Origin: Allobrachymonas sp.
GTDB taxonomy: Bacteria > Pseudomonadota > Gammaproteobacteria > Burkholderiales > Burkholderiaceae_C
Length of the DNA stretch: 10,709 bases
Direction: 5' to 3'
Assembly (NCBI GenBank): GCA_017996515.1
Contig: JAGOGU010000033.1
Location: 1-10,709, forward strand
Under the pieces are notes generated by a model. It searched no databases and was not told where the DNA came from. It saw nothing but the letters and a program-made list of their open reading frames with translations. This document shows positions 1 to 7,321 of the stretch, piece after piece. A program made the translations under genes and the position numbers. The first letter of the stretch is position 1. Every line of letters starts with the position of its first letter.

Positions 1-642
1 CAAGACGACATCTGGGTGACAGATAAACTAGAAAGAGCCGTTCAATGGTTACAAACCGTTCCGCCTGATGTGCCTGCGTTGTACTGCTCCAGAACGCGAC
101 TGGTGGACGAGCAAAGGAACGAAATTTGTCTATCCACCTTGTTTACCAAGCCTTCCAGTTTTAGAAACGCATTGATGCAAAGTATTGCTGGTGCCAACAC
201 CATGGTTTTTAATCATGCGGCTCGGTTATTGTTATGTGAGGCTGGAGCAGATGTTCCAATAAGGTCGCATGACTGGTGGGCTTATCTGGTAGTGACCGGG
301 TGTGGTGGCAAGGTTTATTACGACACAGAGCCATCGTTGGACTACCGTCAGCATACGAGCAATCTGGTGGGTACGAATGCCACATGGCAGGCGCGTTTGA
401 AGCGTATTCGCATGCTGATGCAAGGTGATTTCCGCAGTTGGAACGATGGCAACATCGCAGCGTTGCGTCGCTTGCAGAGCAAGCTTACGCTTGAAAACTG
501 TGAAATTCTTGAACGTTTTGCCAAAGCACGTGATATGGGATTGATATTGCGTTTGTTCAATTTGAAGCGGTGCGGCATTTATCGCCAAACTTTTTTAGGG
601 AATTTGGGGCTATTTATAGCCGCTTTTTTTAAGAAAATTTGA
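1..642 (+). CDS. Glycosyltransferase family 2 (rhamnosyltransferase-like), 3' part only
   Basis: The reading frame is open from the first base, so the gene starts before the window; the GTG at 16 is internal. The 213 visible residues begin with QDDIW followed by DKLE, a signature seen in GT-A fold family 2 enzymes of the rhamnosyltransferase type, where it follows the nucleotide-sugar-binding core. An HDWW motif at visible residues 90-93 sits where these enzymes carry the acceptor-side acidic residue, and YRQHTSN follows at 115-121. The N-terminal DxD half is missing. It probably transfers a sugar from a nucleotide donor to a growing O-antigen or capsule chain at the cytoplasmic face of the inner membrane. 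dTDP-rhamnose as donor is inferred only from the rfb genes 3 bases downstream. Sampled stretches are AT-richer than in rfbB (26/60 and 24/60 GC against 41/60). Exact donor and linkage cannot be read from the sequence. Confidence 0.85.
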   Translation, partial: QDDIWVTDKLERAVQWLQTVPPDVPALYCSRTRLVDEQRNEICLSTLFTKPSSFRNALMQSIAGANTMVFNHAARLLLCEAGADVPIRSHDWWAYLVVTGCGGKVYYDTEPSLDYRQHTSNLVGTNATWQARLKRIRMLMQGDFRSWNDGNIAALRRLQSKLTLENCEILERFAKARDMGLILRLFNLKRCGIYRQTFLGNLGLFIAAFFKKI

Positions 643-645
643 ACT

Positions 646-1704
646 ATGGCAATACTGGTAACAGGTGGTGCAGGCTTCATAGGTGGCAATTTTGTACTTG
701 ACTGGCTGGTGCAGAGTGATGAGGCGGTCATCAATCTCGACAAACTGACCTATGCAGGCAATCTTGAAACGCTGGCCTCGCTGAAAGACCACAAGGGGCA
801 CATCTTTGTGCAGGGCGATATTGGCGACAAGGCGCTGCTGGACAAGCTCTTGGTGCAATACAAACCACGCGCCATCATCAATTTCGCGGCCGAAAGCCAT
901 GTGGATCGTTCCATCCACGGCCCGGAAGATTTCATCCAAACCAATATCGTTGGCACCTTCTATTTGCTGGAATCTGCCCGCGCCTACTACAACGGCTTGA
1001 GTGATGCGGACAAAGCCGCATTTCGTTTTCTGCACGTTTCTACCGACGAGGTCTATGGCAGCCTGGCGCCGGATGCACCGGCCTTTACCGAGCAGCACTC
1101 CTACGAACCCAACAGTCCCTACAGCGCCAGCAAAGCCGCCAGCGACCACCTGGTGCGCGCTTACCACCACACGTACGGGCTACCCGTGCTCACCACCAAT
1201 TGCAGCAACAACTACGGGCCGTACCACTTTCCGGAAAAACTGATTCCGCTCATGATTGTCAACGCGCTGGCAGGCAAGGCTTTGCCCGTGTATGGCGATG
1301 GCATGCAGGTGCGCGATTGGCTGTATGTGAAAGACCATTGCAGCGCCATTCGCCGCGTGCTGGAGGCAGGGCGGCTGGGCGAAACCTACAACGTCGGCGG
1401 TTGGAACGAAAAGCCCAATATCGAAATCGTGCAGCGCATCTGCGCCCTGCTGGACGAAAAACGCCCCCGTGCCGATGGTAAAAGCTATGCCGAGCAGATT
1501 ACCTACGTAATCGACCGCCCCGGCCACGACCGCCGCTACGCCATTGACGCCCGCAAGCTGGAGCGCGAACTGGGTTGGAAACCCGCCGAAACCTTTGAAA
1601 CCGGCATTGCCAAAACCGTGCAGTGGTACCTCGACAACCCCCAGTGGGTCGAGAACGTGCAAAGCGGTGCTTATCGCGATTGGGTCAAAAAGCAATACCA
1701 ATAA
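646..1704 (+). CDS. rfbB: dTDP-glucose 4,6-dehydratase
   Basis: This enzyme (RmlB) converts dTDP-glucose to dTDP-4-keto-6-deoxyglucose in the cytoplasm, the second step of dTDP-L-rhamnose synthesis. The 352-residue protein is an extended short-chain dehydrogenase of normal family length. The NAD-binding Rossmann motif GGAGFIGG is at residues 7-14. The TDE triad typical of RmlB is at 133-135, inside STDEVYG, and the catalytic YSASK is at 159-163. The substrate-binding run [14 protein letters not shown] and the late [11 protein letters not shown] motif are also intact. The ATG at 646 puts the Rossmann motif at the expected distance from the N terminus. No strong Shine-Dalgarno is visible; only 3 bases separate it from the glycosyltransferase stop, so translation is probably coupled. 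It leads the set rfbB-rfbD-rfbA-rfbC. Confidence 0.97.
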   Translation: MAILVTGGAGFIGGNFVLDWLVQSDEAVINLDKLTYAGNLETLASLKDHKGHIFVQGDIGDKALLDKLLVQYKPRAIINFAAESHVDRSIHGPEDFIQTNIVGTFYLLESARAYYNGLSDADKAAFRFLHVSTDEVYGSLAPDAPAFTEQHSYEPNSPYSASKAASDHLVRAYHHTYGLPVLTTNCSNNYGPYHFPEKLIPLMIVNALAGKALPVYGDGMQVRDWLYVKDHCSAIRRVLEAGRLGETYNVGGWNEKPNIEIVQRICALLDEKRPRADGKSYAEQITYVIDRPGHDRRYAIDARKLERELGWKPAETFETGIAKTVQWYLDNPQWVENVQSGAYRDWVKKQYQ

Positions 1705-1737
1705 CTCACCAAAAACCGCGAGAGGTACGGACACACC

Positions 1738-2667
1738 ATGAAAATTCTGCTGTTGGGCAAAAACGGGCAAGTGGGTTGGGAGCTGCAACGCAGCCTGGCG
1801 CCTTTGGGCGAGCTGATTGCAGTCGACTATCGCAGTGAGGGCAACCCACCCATTGATGGCGTGGCGCTGCAAGGCGATTTCAGCCAGCCAGAACAATTGC
1901 GTGACACCGTGCAGCGTGTGCAGCCCCATGTCATTGTCAATGCAGCCGCCCATACGGCGGTAGACAAAGCCGAGAGCGAGCCGGAACTGGCGCGCGCGCT
2001 CAATGCCACCGCCGTTGGCGTGCTGGCCGAAGAGGCCGAACGCATGGGTGCAGCACTGGTGCATTATTCCACCGACTATGTGTTTGATGGCAGCGGCAAT
2101 CGCCCCTGGCTGGAAACCGATGCGCCGGCGCCGCTTAATGTGTACGGGCAAACCAAGCTCGAAGGCGAACAGTTGGTGCAGCGGCACTGCACGCGCCATC
2201 TGATCTTTCGCACCAGTTGGGTCTATGCTGCGCGTGGCGCCAACTTTGCCAAAACCATGCTCAGGCTGGGGCGGGAGCGTGACACCTTAAGCGTTATCAA
2301 CGACCAGTATGGCGCGCCCACCGGCGCCGAGCTGTTGGCAGACGTTACCGCACATGCCATTCGCCACTTGCTGCGCGATGCATCTTGCGCGGGGTTGTAT
2401 CACCTGGTAGCAGGCGGTGAAACCACCTGGCACGGTTACGCCAGCCATGTGCTGGCGCGCGCGCGGCAGGCCGGCTTGCCCATTCAGGTTGCGGCGGATG
2501 CCATTCACCCTGTAGCCACATCCGCCTTTCCTACGCCCGCGCGGCGACCGCACAATTCACGGCTGGATACACACAAACTGCAAACCACATTCGGCCTCAC
2601 CTTGCCACATTGGCAAACAGGTGTGGATCGCATGCTGGCAGAAATTCTGGAAGGACAAGCCGCATGA
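1738..2667 (+). CDS. rfbD: dTDP-4-dehydrorhamnose reductase
   Basis: RmlD carries out the last step, NAD(P)H-dependent reduction of dTDP-4-keto-L-rhamnose to dTDP-L-rhamnose. The 309-residue protein has the family's N-terminal nucleotide-binding motif GKNGQVG (residues 7-13), the STDYVFDG block at 111-118, and the catalytic pair Y136/K140 in YGQTK. RTSWVYA follows in the second half, as in other RmlD proteins. The ATG at 1738 is preceded by AGAGG at 1721-1725, a somewhat distant ribosome binding site (12 bases). A 33-base gap separates it from rfbB, the longest gap within this gene set. Its stop codon overlaps the rfbA start. It is near the usual length for the family, and I see no damage. 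Confidence 0.97.
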   Translation: MKILLLGKNGQVGWELQRSLAPLGELIAVDYRSEGNPPIDGVALQGDFSQPEQLRDTVQRVQPHVIVNAAAHTAVDKAESEPELARALNATAVGVLAEEAERMGAALVHYSTDYVFDGSGNRPWLETDAPAPLNVYGQTKLEGEQLVQRHCTRHLIFRTSWVYAARGANFAKTMLRLGRERDTLSVINDQYGAPTGAELLADVTAHAIRHLLRDASCAGLYHLVAGGETTWHGYASHVLARARQAGLPIQVAADAIHPVATSAFPTPARRPHNSRLDTHKLQTTFGLTLPHWQTGVDRMLAEILEGQAA

Positions 2668-3551
2668 GCACATCCCGCAAAGGCATCATTTTGGCCGGTG
2701 GTTCAGGCACGCGCTTGCACCCTGCCACGCTGGCGATCAGCAAGCAATTGCTGCCGGTGTACGACAAGCCCATGATCTATTACCCCTTGAGCACCTTGAT
2801 GCTGGCGGGTATCCGCGATGTGCTCATCATCAGCACGCCGCAGGATACACCGCGCTTTCAGCAACTGTTGGGAGATGGTAGCCAGTGGGGCATGAATCTG
2901 CAATACGCCGTGCAACCCAGCCCTGATGGGCTGGCGCAAGCTTTCATCATCGGCGAAGCATTCATCGGCAATAGCACCAGTGCACTGATATTGGGTGACA
3001 ACATCTACTACGGGCATGATTTGGCAACCTTGCTCAAACAGGCCGATGCGCGCACGACCGGAGCCAGTGTGTTTGCCTACCATGTGCTGGATCCCGAGCG
3101 TTATGGTGTCGTCGAATTTGATAAAGCGGGACAGGCCATCAGCATCGAAGAAAAACCGGCGCAGCCCAAATCCAGCTATGCAGTCACCGGACTGTACTTT
3201 TACGACAAACAAGTGGTCGACATTGCCAAAGCGGTGAAGCCCAGCGCCCGTGGCGAGTTGGAAATCACCAGTGTCAATCAGACGTATCTGGAGCAGGGCC
3301 AACTCCATGTGCAAATCATGCAGCGTGGCTATGCCTGGCTCGATACGGGCACCCACGACAGCTTGCTGGAAGCCGGGCAGTTCATTGCCACGCTGGAGCA
3401 TCGGCAGGGCCTCAAAATCGCCTGCCCGGAAGAAATCGCTTTTCGTAACGGTTGGATTGATGCCGCGCAGCTCGAATCATTGGCGAAACCTTTATCCAAA
3501 AATGGCTATGGCCGTTATTTGTTGCAAATTGTAAAAGAAAACGTATTCTGA
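2664..3551 (+). CDS. rfbA: Glucose-1-phosphate thymidylyltransferase
   Basis: RmlA joins glucose-1-phosphate and dTTP to give dTDP-glucose and pyrophosphate, the entry step of the pathway and the one usually feedback-inhibited by dTDP-rhamnose. The 295-residue protein is of family length. It shows the nucleotidyltransferase loop GGSGTRLHP (residues 12-20), K27 in the following [10 protein letters not shown] segment, the metal-binding GDN at 111-113 (D112), EEKP at 162-165, and the second metal ligand D227 in WLDTGTHDS. The start chosen is the ATG at 2664, which overlaps the rfbD stop as ATGA and has GGAAGGA at 2649-2655, 8 bases upstream. The frame is open upstream to 2610, but that longer start would add 18 unrelated residues inside rfbD. 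The stop overlaps the rfbC start by one base. Confidence 0.97.
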   Translation: MSTSRKGIILAGGSGTRLHPATLAISKQLLPVYDKPMIYYPLSTLMLAGIRDVLIISTPQDTPRFQQLLGDGSQWGMNLQYAVQPSPDGLAQAFIIGEAFIGNSTSALILGDNIYYGHDLATLLKQADARTTGASVFAYHVLDPERYGVVEFDKAGQAISIEEKPAQPKSSYAVTGLYFYDKQVVDIAKAVKPSARGELEITSVNQTYLEQGQLHVQIMQRGYAWLDTGTHDSLLEAGQFIATLEHRQGLKIACPEEIAFRNGWIDAAQLESLAKPLSKNGYGRYLLQIVKENVF

Positions 3552-4096
3552 TGAAACACACACCACTTGCTATTCCTGACGTCGTCCTTATCGAGCCAGA
3601 CGTATTTGGCGATGAGCGCGGATTTTTTATGGAAAGTTTCAACCAGGCACGATTTGAGGCTGCCATAGGCAAGCCCGTGCAATTTGTACAGGATAACCAC
3701 AGCCGCAGCGTTAAAAATGTGCTGCGCGGCTTGCACTACCAAATTCAACAACCGCAAGGCAAACTGGTGCGCGTTGTACAAGGCGAGGTTTTTGATGTGG
3801 CCGTTGATTTGCGTAAAAGCAGCCCGACCTTTGGCAAATGGGTTGGAGAGCTGCTCTCTGCAGAAAATAAACGCCAACTATGGGTGCCAGAAGGCTTTGC
3901 ACACGGCTTTGTTGTGCTTAGCGACACAGCGGAGTTTCTTTACAAAACCACCAACTACTACGCACCTGCTCACGAGCGTTGCATTCACTGGAATGATGCC
4001 ACGCTGAATATTGCTTGGCCTCAGGGCATTGAACCCATTCTTTCTGCAAAAGACGCAAAAGGTCTCTCTTTTCACGAGAGCGAGGTATTTGCGTAA
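3551..4096 (+). CDS. rfbC: dTDP-4-dehydrorhamnose 3,5-epimerase
   Basis: RmlC inverts carbons 3 and 5 of dTDP-4-keto-6-deoxyglucose, giving dTDP-4-keto-L-rhamnose for RfbD. The 181-residue cupin-fold protein has the usual length. The early DERGFFMESF motif is at residues 21-30. The catalytic His is H62 in RGLHYQ (59-64), and K72 lies in the following substrate-binding strand. WVPEGFAHGF is at 111-120, and the conserved Tyr is at 131 in FLYKTTNYY. The ATG at 3551 overlaps the rfbA stop as TGATG. No good Shine-Dalgarno is visible upstream (only A-rich sequence), which suggests translational coupling. Sampled lines (30/60 and 29/60 GC) are less GC-rich than rfbB. It is the last gene of the polysaccharide block in this window. 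Confidence 0.97.
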   Translation: MKHTPLAIPDVVLIEPDVFGDERGFFMESFNQARFEAAIGKPVQFVQDNHSRSVKNVLRGLHYQIQQPQGKLVRVVQGEVFDVAVDLRKSSPTFGKWVGELLSAENKRQLWVPEGFAHGFVVLSDTAEFLYKTTNYYAPAHERCIHWNDATLNIAWPQGIEPILSAKDAKGLSFHESEVFA

Positions 4097-4235
4097 AGCA
4101 GCAATTTTTGGTCAGCCTCAAGGAAATGTTTGCTAGCTTTTGGCATTTTTTCCAAATGTGAGGATTCGGGGTAGAGATTCTGCGCGCGAGAGATAAAAAA
4201 TGTGGTATGTGCGGTCGAACTACCTGCTGGTTTGC
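4097..4235. other. Gap between convergent rfbC and TRIC-family gene; no clear terminator
   Basis: These 139 bases separate the 3' ends of two convergent genes and are AT-rich (25/60 and 27/60 GC in the two lines covering 4081-4200). I see imperfect inverted-repeat material: TTTGG and CCAAA flank a T-rich loop near 4139-4156, and outer CCTCA/TGAGG arms lie near 4116 and 4160. None of these gives a GC-rich stem followed by a T-run, so I do not call a terminator. The stretch marks the border between the polysaccharide cluster and conserved chromosomal genes. Confidence 0.4.
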
Positions 4236-4904
4236 TCAATCCCAACGCTGCTGATATGAAAAAGTGGGAAGCCTCCAGCCGAAGCGCAAGGCCAGCATTC
4301 GGAAGCCGAAGCCTGCAACAAAACAGATGGCCGTGTTGATGTCGGCGTGTACGCCTGCGGCGCGCAGCACCAGAAAGCAGGCGCAAACAAAAAGCGATAC
4401 GCTGGCGTACAGTTCACGGCGGAAGACGACCGGTACCTGATTGCAGAGCACATCGCGCAAGATGCCGCCACTGATGCCGGTCAGCATGCCAGACATGATG
4501 ACCACGATGGTCGGGTAGTTCAGTCTCAGCGCCACGTTGCAGCCAATCAGCGAAAAAGCCACCAGCCCCATGGCATCCAGCGCCAAAAAGATTTGTTTCA
4601 TCTGGTGCATGAATCGAGCCACGATGGTGGTGGCCAGGCCGGCCAGAATGACCAGGTAGGCATATTCGGGGTGCTGTGTCCAGCCCACGGGGTAGTTGCC
4701 CAGCACCACATCGCGGATGGTGCCGCCGCCTAGTGCAGTCACAAAGGCGATGACAACCACGCCGAAGATGTCCATATTGCGTCTCCCAGCGGCCAATGCG
4801 CCTGACATGGCCTCGGTTGTAATGGCAATCAGGTATATGACGAGCAGCAGATCGAAGGACCCGTGAAACAGCTGATGGAAGATGGGGGCGATGCTTTCTG
4901 TCAT
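4236..4904 (-). CDS. Trimeric intracellular cation channel (UPF0126/TRIC) family membrane protein
   Basis: The 222-residue, strongly hydrophobic protein matches the bacterial UPF0126/TRIC family, to which E. coli YadS and YicG belong (each a little over 200 residues). Two similar halves are visible. The first has TEAMSGALAAGRRNMD (30-45) followed by the glycine-rich GGGTIRD (59-65). The second has LDAMGLVAFSLIG (109-121) followed by GISGGILRD (143-151). Each half fits three membrane helices, with a further helix near 190-208. Prokaryotic TRIC proteins form trimeric potassium-permeable channels in vitro, but the physiological role of the YadS/YicG type is unsettled. The ATG at 4904 has no clear Shine-Dalgarno. 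It lies 73 bases downstream of the CysB-type regulator gene in the same direction, so it may be co-transcribed. Confidence 0.9.
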   Translation of the reverse strand: MTESIAPIFHQLFHGSFDLLLVIYLIAITTEAMSGALAAGRRNMDIFGVVVIAFVTALGGGTIRDVVLGNYPVGWTQHPEYAYLVILAGLATTIVARFMHQMKQIFLALDAMGLVAFSLIGCNVALRLNYPTIVVIMSGMLTGISGGILRDVLCNQVPVVFRRELYASVSLFVCACFLVLRAAGVHADINTAICFVAGFGFRMLALRFGWRLPTFSYQQRWD

Positions 4905-4977
4905 GGTGCAAAAGTTTGTGGATAACGCCGGTGAAGATCAGGTTGGCCGCTGAGGCAGAAGTGGCACAACCCGTGGT

Positions 4978-5916
4978 TCACAGGCCATAGTCTTCGTAAT
5001 GTCCTGACAGGGCTTTCAGCACCAGGGCGCGGGGCAGTCGGTCGCTGAGGGATTCTGCAAAGTCGTACACATAATTGCGCATGAAGACTCCGCGTTTGAA
5101 CGCTACGCGGGTGACGTTGCTGCCAAACAGATGACCGAGCGGGCGAGAGACCAAGCCCGCAGGTGCATCTTGCATGGCCATTTCGGCCACGATGCCGATG
5201 CCCAGCCCATGCTTCACGTAGGTGATGATGACGTCGGAGTCAATGGCCTCAAGAACAACATTGGGCTGCAAGCGCCGTTGGGAAAAGGCGGTATCAATTT
5301 TGGTGCGCCCGGTAAAAGCGGGGTGATAGGTGACAAGCGGTAGCTTGGCAAGGTCCTCCAGCGTGATTTGCTCTTGCTGCGCCAAAGCATGCTTTTCGGG
5401 CAAAACCAGCACGTGCTGCCAGTTGTAGCAGGGCAGGGTGACCAGGTCGGGGTATTCGGCCAACGATTCGGTAGCCAGCCCGATCACCACGGTTTCTGAC
5501 AAAAGTGATTCGGCCACTTGCTGCGGCGTGCCCTGGTGCATGCTGATGTGCAGTTTCGGATAGCGCATGCGCAGTTGCGTGACCTTGTCGGGCAGCGCAT
5601 AGCGTGCTTCCGTGTGGGTGGCGGCGATGCTCAAGGTGCCGCTGTCTTCTTTGCTGAACTGTTCACCAATGCGCTTGAGGTTGGCTACTTCGCGCTGAAT
5701 GATGTCGATGCTTTTGAGGATGTGCTGCCCCGGCTCGGTGATGCGCTTGAGCCGTTTGCCGTGACGGGCAAAAATTTCGACGCCCAATTCTTCTTCAAGC
5801 TCGATGATGGCTTTGGAAATACCAGGCTGCGAGGTATAGAGCGCTTTGGCGGCTTCGGTCAGGTTCAGGTTACGACGAACGGCCTCCTGAACGAAGCGAA
5901 ACTGATGAAGGTTCAT
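4978..5916 (-). CDS. cysB: CysB-type LysR-family transcriptional regulator
   Basis: The 312-residue protein follows the CysB/Cbl layout. An N-terminal winged helix-turn-helix (about residues 1-60) starts MNLHQFRFV and contains NLTEAAKALYTSQPGISK (18-35) and the EIFARHGKR wing (48-56). A linker helix and the periplasmic-binding-protein-like effector domain follow. CysB regulators control sulfate assimilation or sulfonate use in response to N-acetylserine, sulfate or adenylylsulfate. From memory of the Klebsiella CysB structure, anion contacts are Thr100, Thr102, Gln103, Thr149 and Thr202. Here T100, T102, T149 and T202 fall at the same numbers, but residue 103 is Glu (codon GAA at 5610-5608, - strand). 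The paralog could equally be a Cbl- or SsuR-like sulfonate regulator, so the symbol is tentative. No cysteine or sulfonate genes lie nearby. The ATG at 5916 fits the family N terminus but lacks an obvious ribosome binding site. Confidence 0.85.
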   Translation of the reverse strand: MNLHQFRFVQEAVRRNLNLTEAAKALYTSQPGISKAIIELEEELGVEIFARHGKRLKRITEPGQHILKSIDIIQREVANLKRIGEQFSKEDSGTLSIAATHTEARYALPDKVTQLRMRYPKLHISMHQGTPQQVAESLLSETVVIGLATESLAEYPDLVTLPCYNWQHVLVLPEKHALAQQEQITLEDLAKLPLVTYHPAFTGRTKIDTAFSQRRLQPNVVLEAIDSDVIITYVKHGLGIGIVAEMAMQDAPAGLVSRPLGHLFGSNVTRVAFKRGVFMRNYVYDFAESLSDRLPRALVLKALSGHYEDYGL

Positions 5917-5945
5917 GGGGTGGCAGAGTAAAGAGCTGCGGGCAA

Positions 5946-5988
5946 GATATTTTGAATATGAATTTTCTTATATGAATATCAAAATATC
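5946..5988 (-). promoter_or_regulatory. AT-rich region with perfect 10-bp inverted repeat upstream of the cysB-type gene
   Basis: GATATTTTGA at 5946-5955 and TCAAAATATC at 5979-5988 are exact reverse complements, with arm centres 33 bp apart (about three helical turns). The right arm lies in a tandem ATATCAAA repeat (5976-5983 and 5984-5991), and TGAATAT occurs twice 20 bp apart (5953 and 5973). On the - strand, promoter-like hexamers such as TTGATA (5982-5977) and TATTCA (5958-5953, spacer 18) are present, but the AT content makes hexamer matches weak evidence. LysR-family genes are commonly autoregulated through such dyads just upstream of the coding region, and CysB itself binds its own promoter. 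The assignment as operator and promoter is an inference. Confidence 0.5.
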
Positions 5989-5990
5989 AA

Positions 5991-6016
5991 ATAAAAAACC
6001 AGCAATATGCTGGTTT
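5991..6016 (-). terminator. Intrinsic terminator of tRNA-Pro
   Basis: On the - strand a 9-bp stem (AAACCAGCA / TGCTGGTTT, arms 6016-6008 and 6004-5996) with a 3-base loop runs straight into a T-tract at 5998-5993. It sits 15 bases beyond the tRNA 3' end. On the + strand the hairpin is not followed by T residues, so it works in one direction only. It also shields the cysB-type gene from tRNA and lptFG transcription, so that gene must have its promoter in the remaining 75 bases. Confidence 0.88.
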
Positions 6017-6031
6017 GATGTAAGAGGGTAC

Positions 6032-6108
6032 TGGTCGGAGTGAAAGGATTCGAACCTTCGACCTTCTCGTCCCGAACGAGACGCGCTACCAGGCTGCGCC
6101 ACACTCCG
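6032..6108 (-). tRNA. tRNA-Pro (anticodon CGG)
   Basis: Read on the - strand, the 77-base gene begins CGGAGTG and ends CACTCCG-A-CCA, a complete 7-bp acceptor stem with the CCA tail encoded. The D arm reads GCGCAGCCTGGTAGCGC. The anticodon stem-loop is TCTCG-TTCGGGA-CGAGA, giving anticodon CGG (reads CCG proline codons). The T arm carries GGTTCGAATCC. The overall sequence closely resembles E. coli proK. It lies between lptG and the cysB-type gene and has its own promoter-like -10 box and terminator. Confidence 0.97.
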
Positions 6109-6117
6109 AAGCCCAGA

Positions 6118-6123
6118 ATTCTA
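6118..6123 (-). promoter_or_regulatory. Probable -10 box of tRNA-Pro
   Basis: TAGAAT on the - strand differs from the TATAAT consensus by one base and ends 9 bases before the mature tRNA 5' end. It is followed by a GC-rich discriminator (TCTGGGC), the kind found at stable-RNA promoters under stringent control. No good -35 hexamer is seen 16-18 bases upstream, which lowers confidence. Confidence 0.5.
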
Positions 6124-6154
6124 GCCGAAATCCATGTCTTCAGGGTGCGTTGAA

Positions 6155-6173
6155 TGGCGAAAATCATTCGCCA
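6155..6173 (-). other. Hairpin downstream of lptG (possible 3' end or processing site)
   Basis: TGGCGAA and TTCGCCA form a perfect 7-bp stem around a 5-base loop, 45 bases beyond the lptG stop codon. It lacks a T-tract on either strand, so it is not a standard intrinsic terminator. It could stabilise the lptFG mRNA 3' end or be a weak terminator before the tRNA. Apart from this and the tRNA -10 box, the 109 bases between lptG and the tRNA hold nothing I can recognise. Confidence 0.35.
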
Positions 6174-6217
6174 AGGCATTTGTTGCAGGCACAAACAAAT
6201 ATTGGCATGAAGGGGCA

Positions 6218-7321
6218 CTACCGGTTGCGTACCAGCCAGCGGAAAGTCAGCAAGGACGCCAGCATGTACGTCAGGCTAGGCACGGCGGCAATGAACCACG
6301 GCGCCCAGGCGCGCAGATTACCCACATATTCGAATACGTTGTTGAGCAGAAAGAAGCCGATGCCCACGATGATGCCGGCAAACATCGCAGTCGTGATGAT
6401 GCCCGAGCGGAAATGAAGGTAGGCAAACGGCAGTGCCAGCACGATCATGACCAGACAACTCAAGGGATAGAACAGCTTGCGCCAGAAGCGGATTTCATAC
6501 AGATCGGCAGACTGGTTGTTTTGCTTGAGATGGCGAATGTATTGGTACAGCTCGATCGTGGACATGCGATCAGGCTTGAGCAAGGCGGCCGCTACCATGG
6601 TTGGTGCAATGCCCGTTTCGATGATTTCGGATGGCATGTGGTTGCGCGTAACGCGGCTTTGTGGCAGTCCGTCCCCCATGCCCAGCAGATTGCTGTTTAC
6701 ATTGTTCAGTTGCCAGCTGTGTTCGGCAAACGAGGCTGACTCGGCCTTGCGCAGCTGCGTCAAAAAACCTTGCGCATCAAAATCGAAAATGCGAACGTTG
6801 CGCATCTGCCCTTCAGGCGTCAGTTCTTGCACATTGACGATACGGTCGTGCCCGTTGATGCTTTCTTTGATCCAGGCACCTGTATGGCCTTTGGTGACGC
6901 TGCCTTCGAAGCGGGCCTTGTAATATTGCGCCAGTTTTTCGGTGCGCGGGGCCAAGTAGTCGCCGATCAGGAACGTGGCGGCGGTAAACAGTACGCCCAG
7001 CCACAGCAGGCTGCGCAGTGCTCGCCAAGGCCCCAAGCCGCTGGTGCGCAGAATGGTGAATTCCGAGCTTTGCGCCAGACTTGCCATGACGAACACGGCA
7101 CCAATCAGCACGGCAATGGGCAGCAATTCGTAGGTGTGCCCGGGCAGCAGCATGACGATGTAGGCCATCGAGTTGCCCAGGCCGTATGTATTGGCCGTGC
7201 GACTGGTAAACGAAAGATCGTTGAGCACGTCGAAAAAGGCAAACAATGCCAGAAAGCCGGTTGTAACGAACAAAACGGCCTTGAAAATCTGCGTGTTGAT
7301 GTAGCGGCTGACGATGCGCAT
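6218..7321 (-). CDS. lptG: LPS export ABC transporter permease LptG
   Basis: LptG pairs with LptF and two LptB ATPases in the inner membrane to extract mature lipopolysaccharide and push it onto the LptC-LptA bridge. The 367-residue YjgP/YjgQ-family protein shows three N-terminal membrane helices (about 12-30, 55-80, 104-122), a periplasmic jellyroll region (about 130-270) and three C-terminal helices (about 283-303, 308-330, 340-360). SEFTILRTSG (86-95) is the cytoplasmic coupling-helix segment that contacts LptB; its Glu (E87) corresponds to E. coli LptG E88. The start at 7321 overlaps the lptF stop (TGATG) and has AAGGA 6 bases upstream (7332-7328). The frame is open further upstream to 7486, but those 55 residues lie inside lptF and do not resemble LptG. 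Length and topology are normal. Confidence 0.96.
   Translation of the reverse strand: MRIVSRYINTQIFKAVLFVTTGFLALFAFFDVLNDLSFTSRTANTYGLGNSMAYIVMLLPGHTYELLPIAVLIGAVFVMASLAQSSEFTILRTSGLGPWRALRSLLWLGVLFTAATFLIGDYLAPRTEKLAQYYKARFEGSVTKGHTGAWIKESINGHDRIVNVQELTPEGQMRNVRIFDFDAQGFLTQLRKAESASFAEHSWQLNNVNSNLLGMGDGLPQSRVTRNHMPSEIIETGIAPTMVAAALLKPDRMSTIELYQYIRHLKQNNQSADLYEIRFWRKLFYPLSCLVMIVLALPFAYLHFRSGIITTAMFAGIIVGIGFFLLNNVFEYVGNLRAWAPWFIAAVPSLTYMLASLLTFRWLVRNR

Noticed and set aside
1180..2199. 339-residue open frame on the - strand opposite rfbB and rfbD
   Set aside because: It spans the ends of two clearly real genes, has no family resemblance, and arises from codon-position GC bias.
2610..2663. Upstream start for RfbA
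   Set aside because: It would add 18 unrelated residues within rfbD. The ATG at 2664 has GGAAGGA at proper spacing and the expected N terminus.
6032..6108. tRNA-Pro as an integration site for a mobile element
   Set aside because: I looked for a copy of the tRNA 3' end elsewhere in the window and for integrase or phage genes and found neither.
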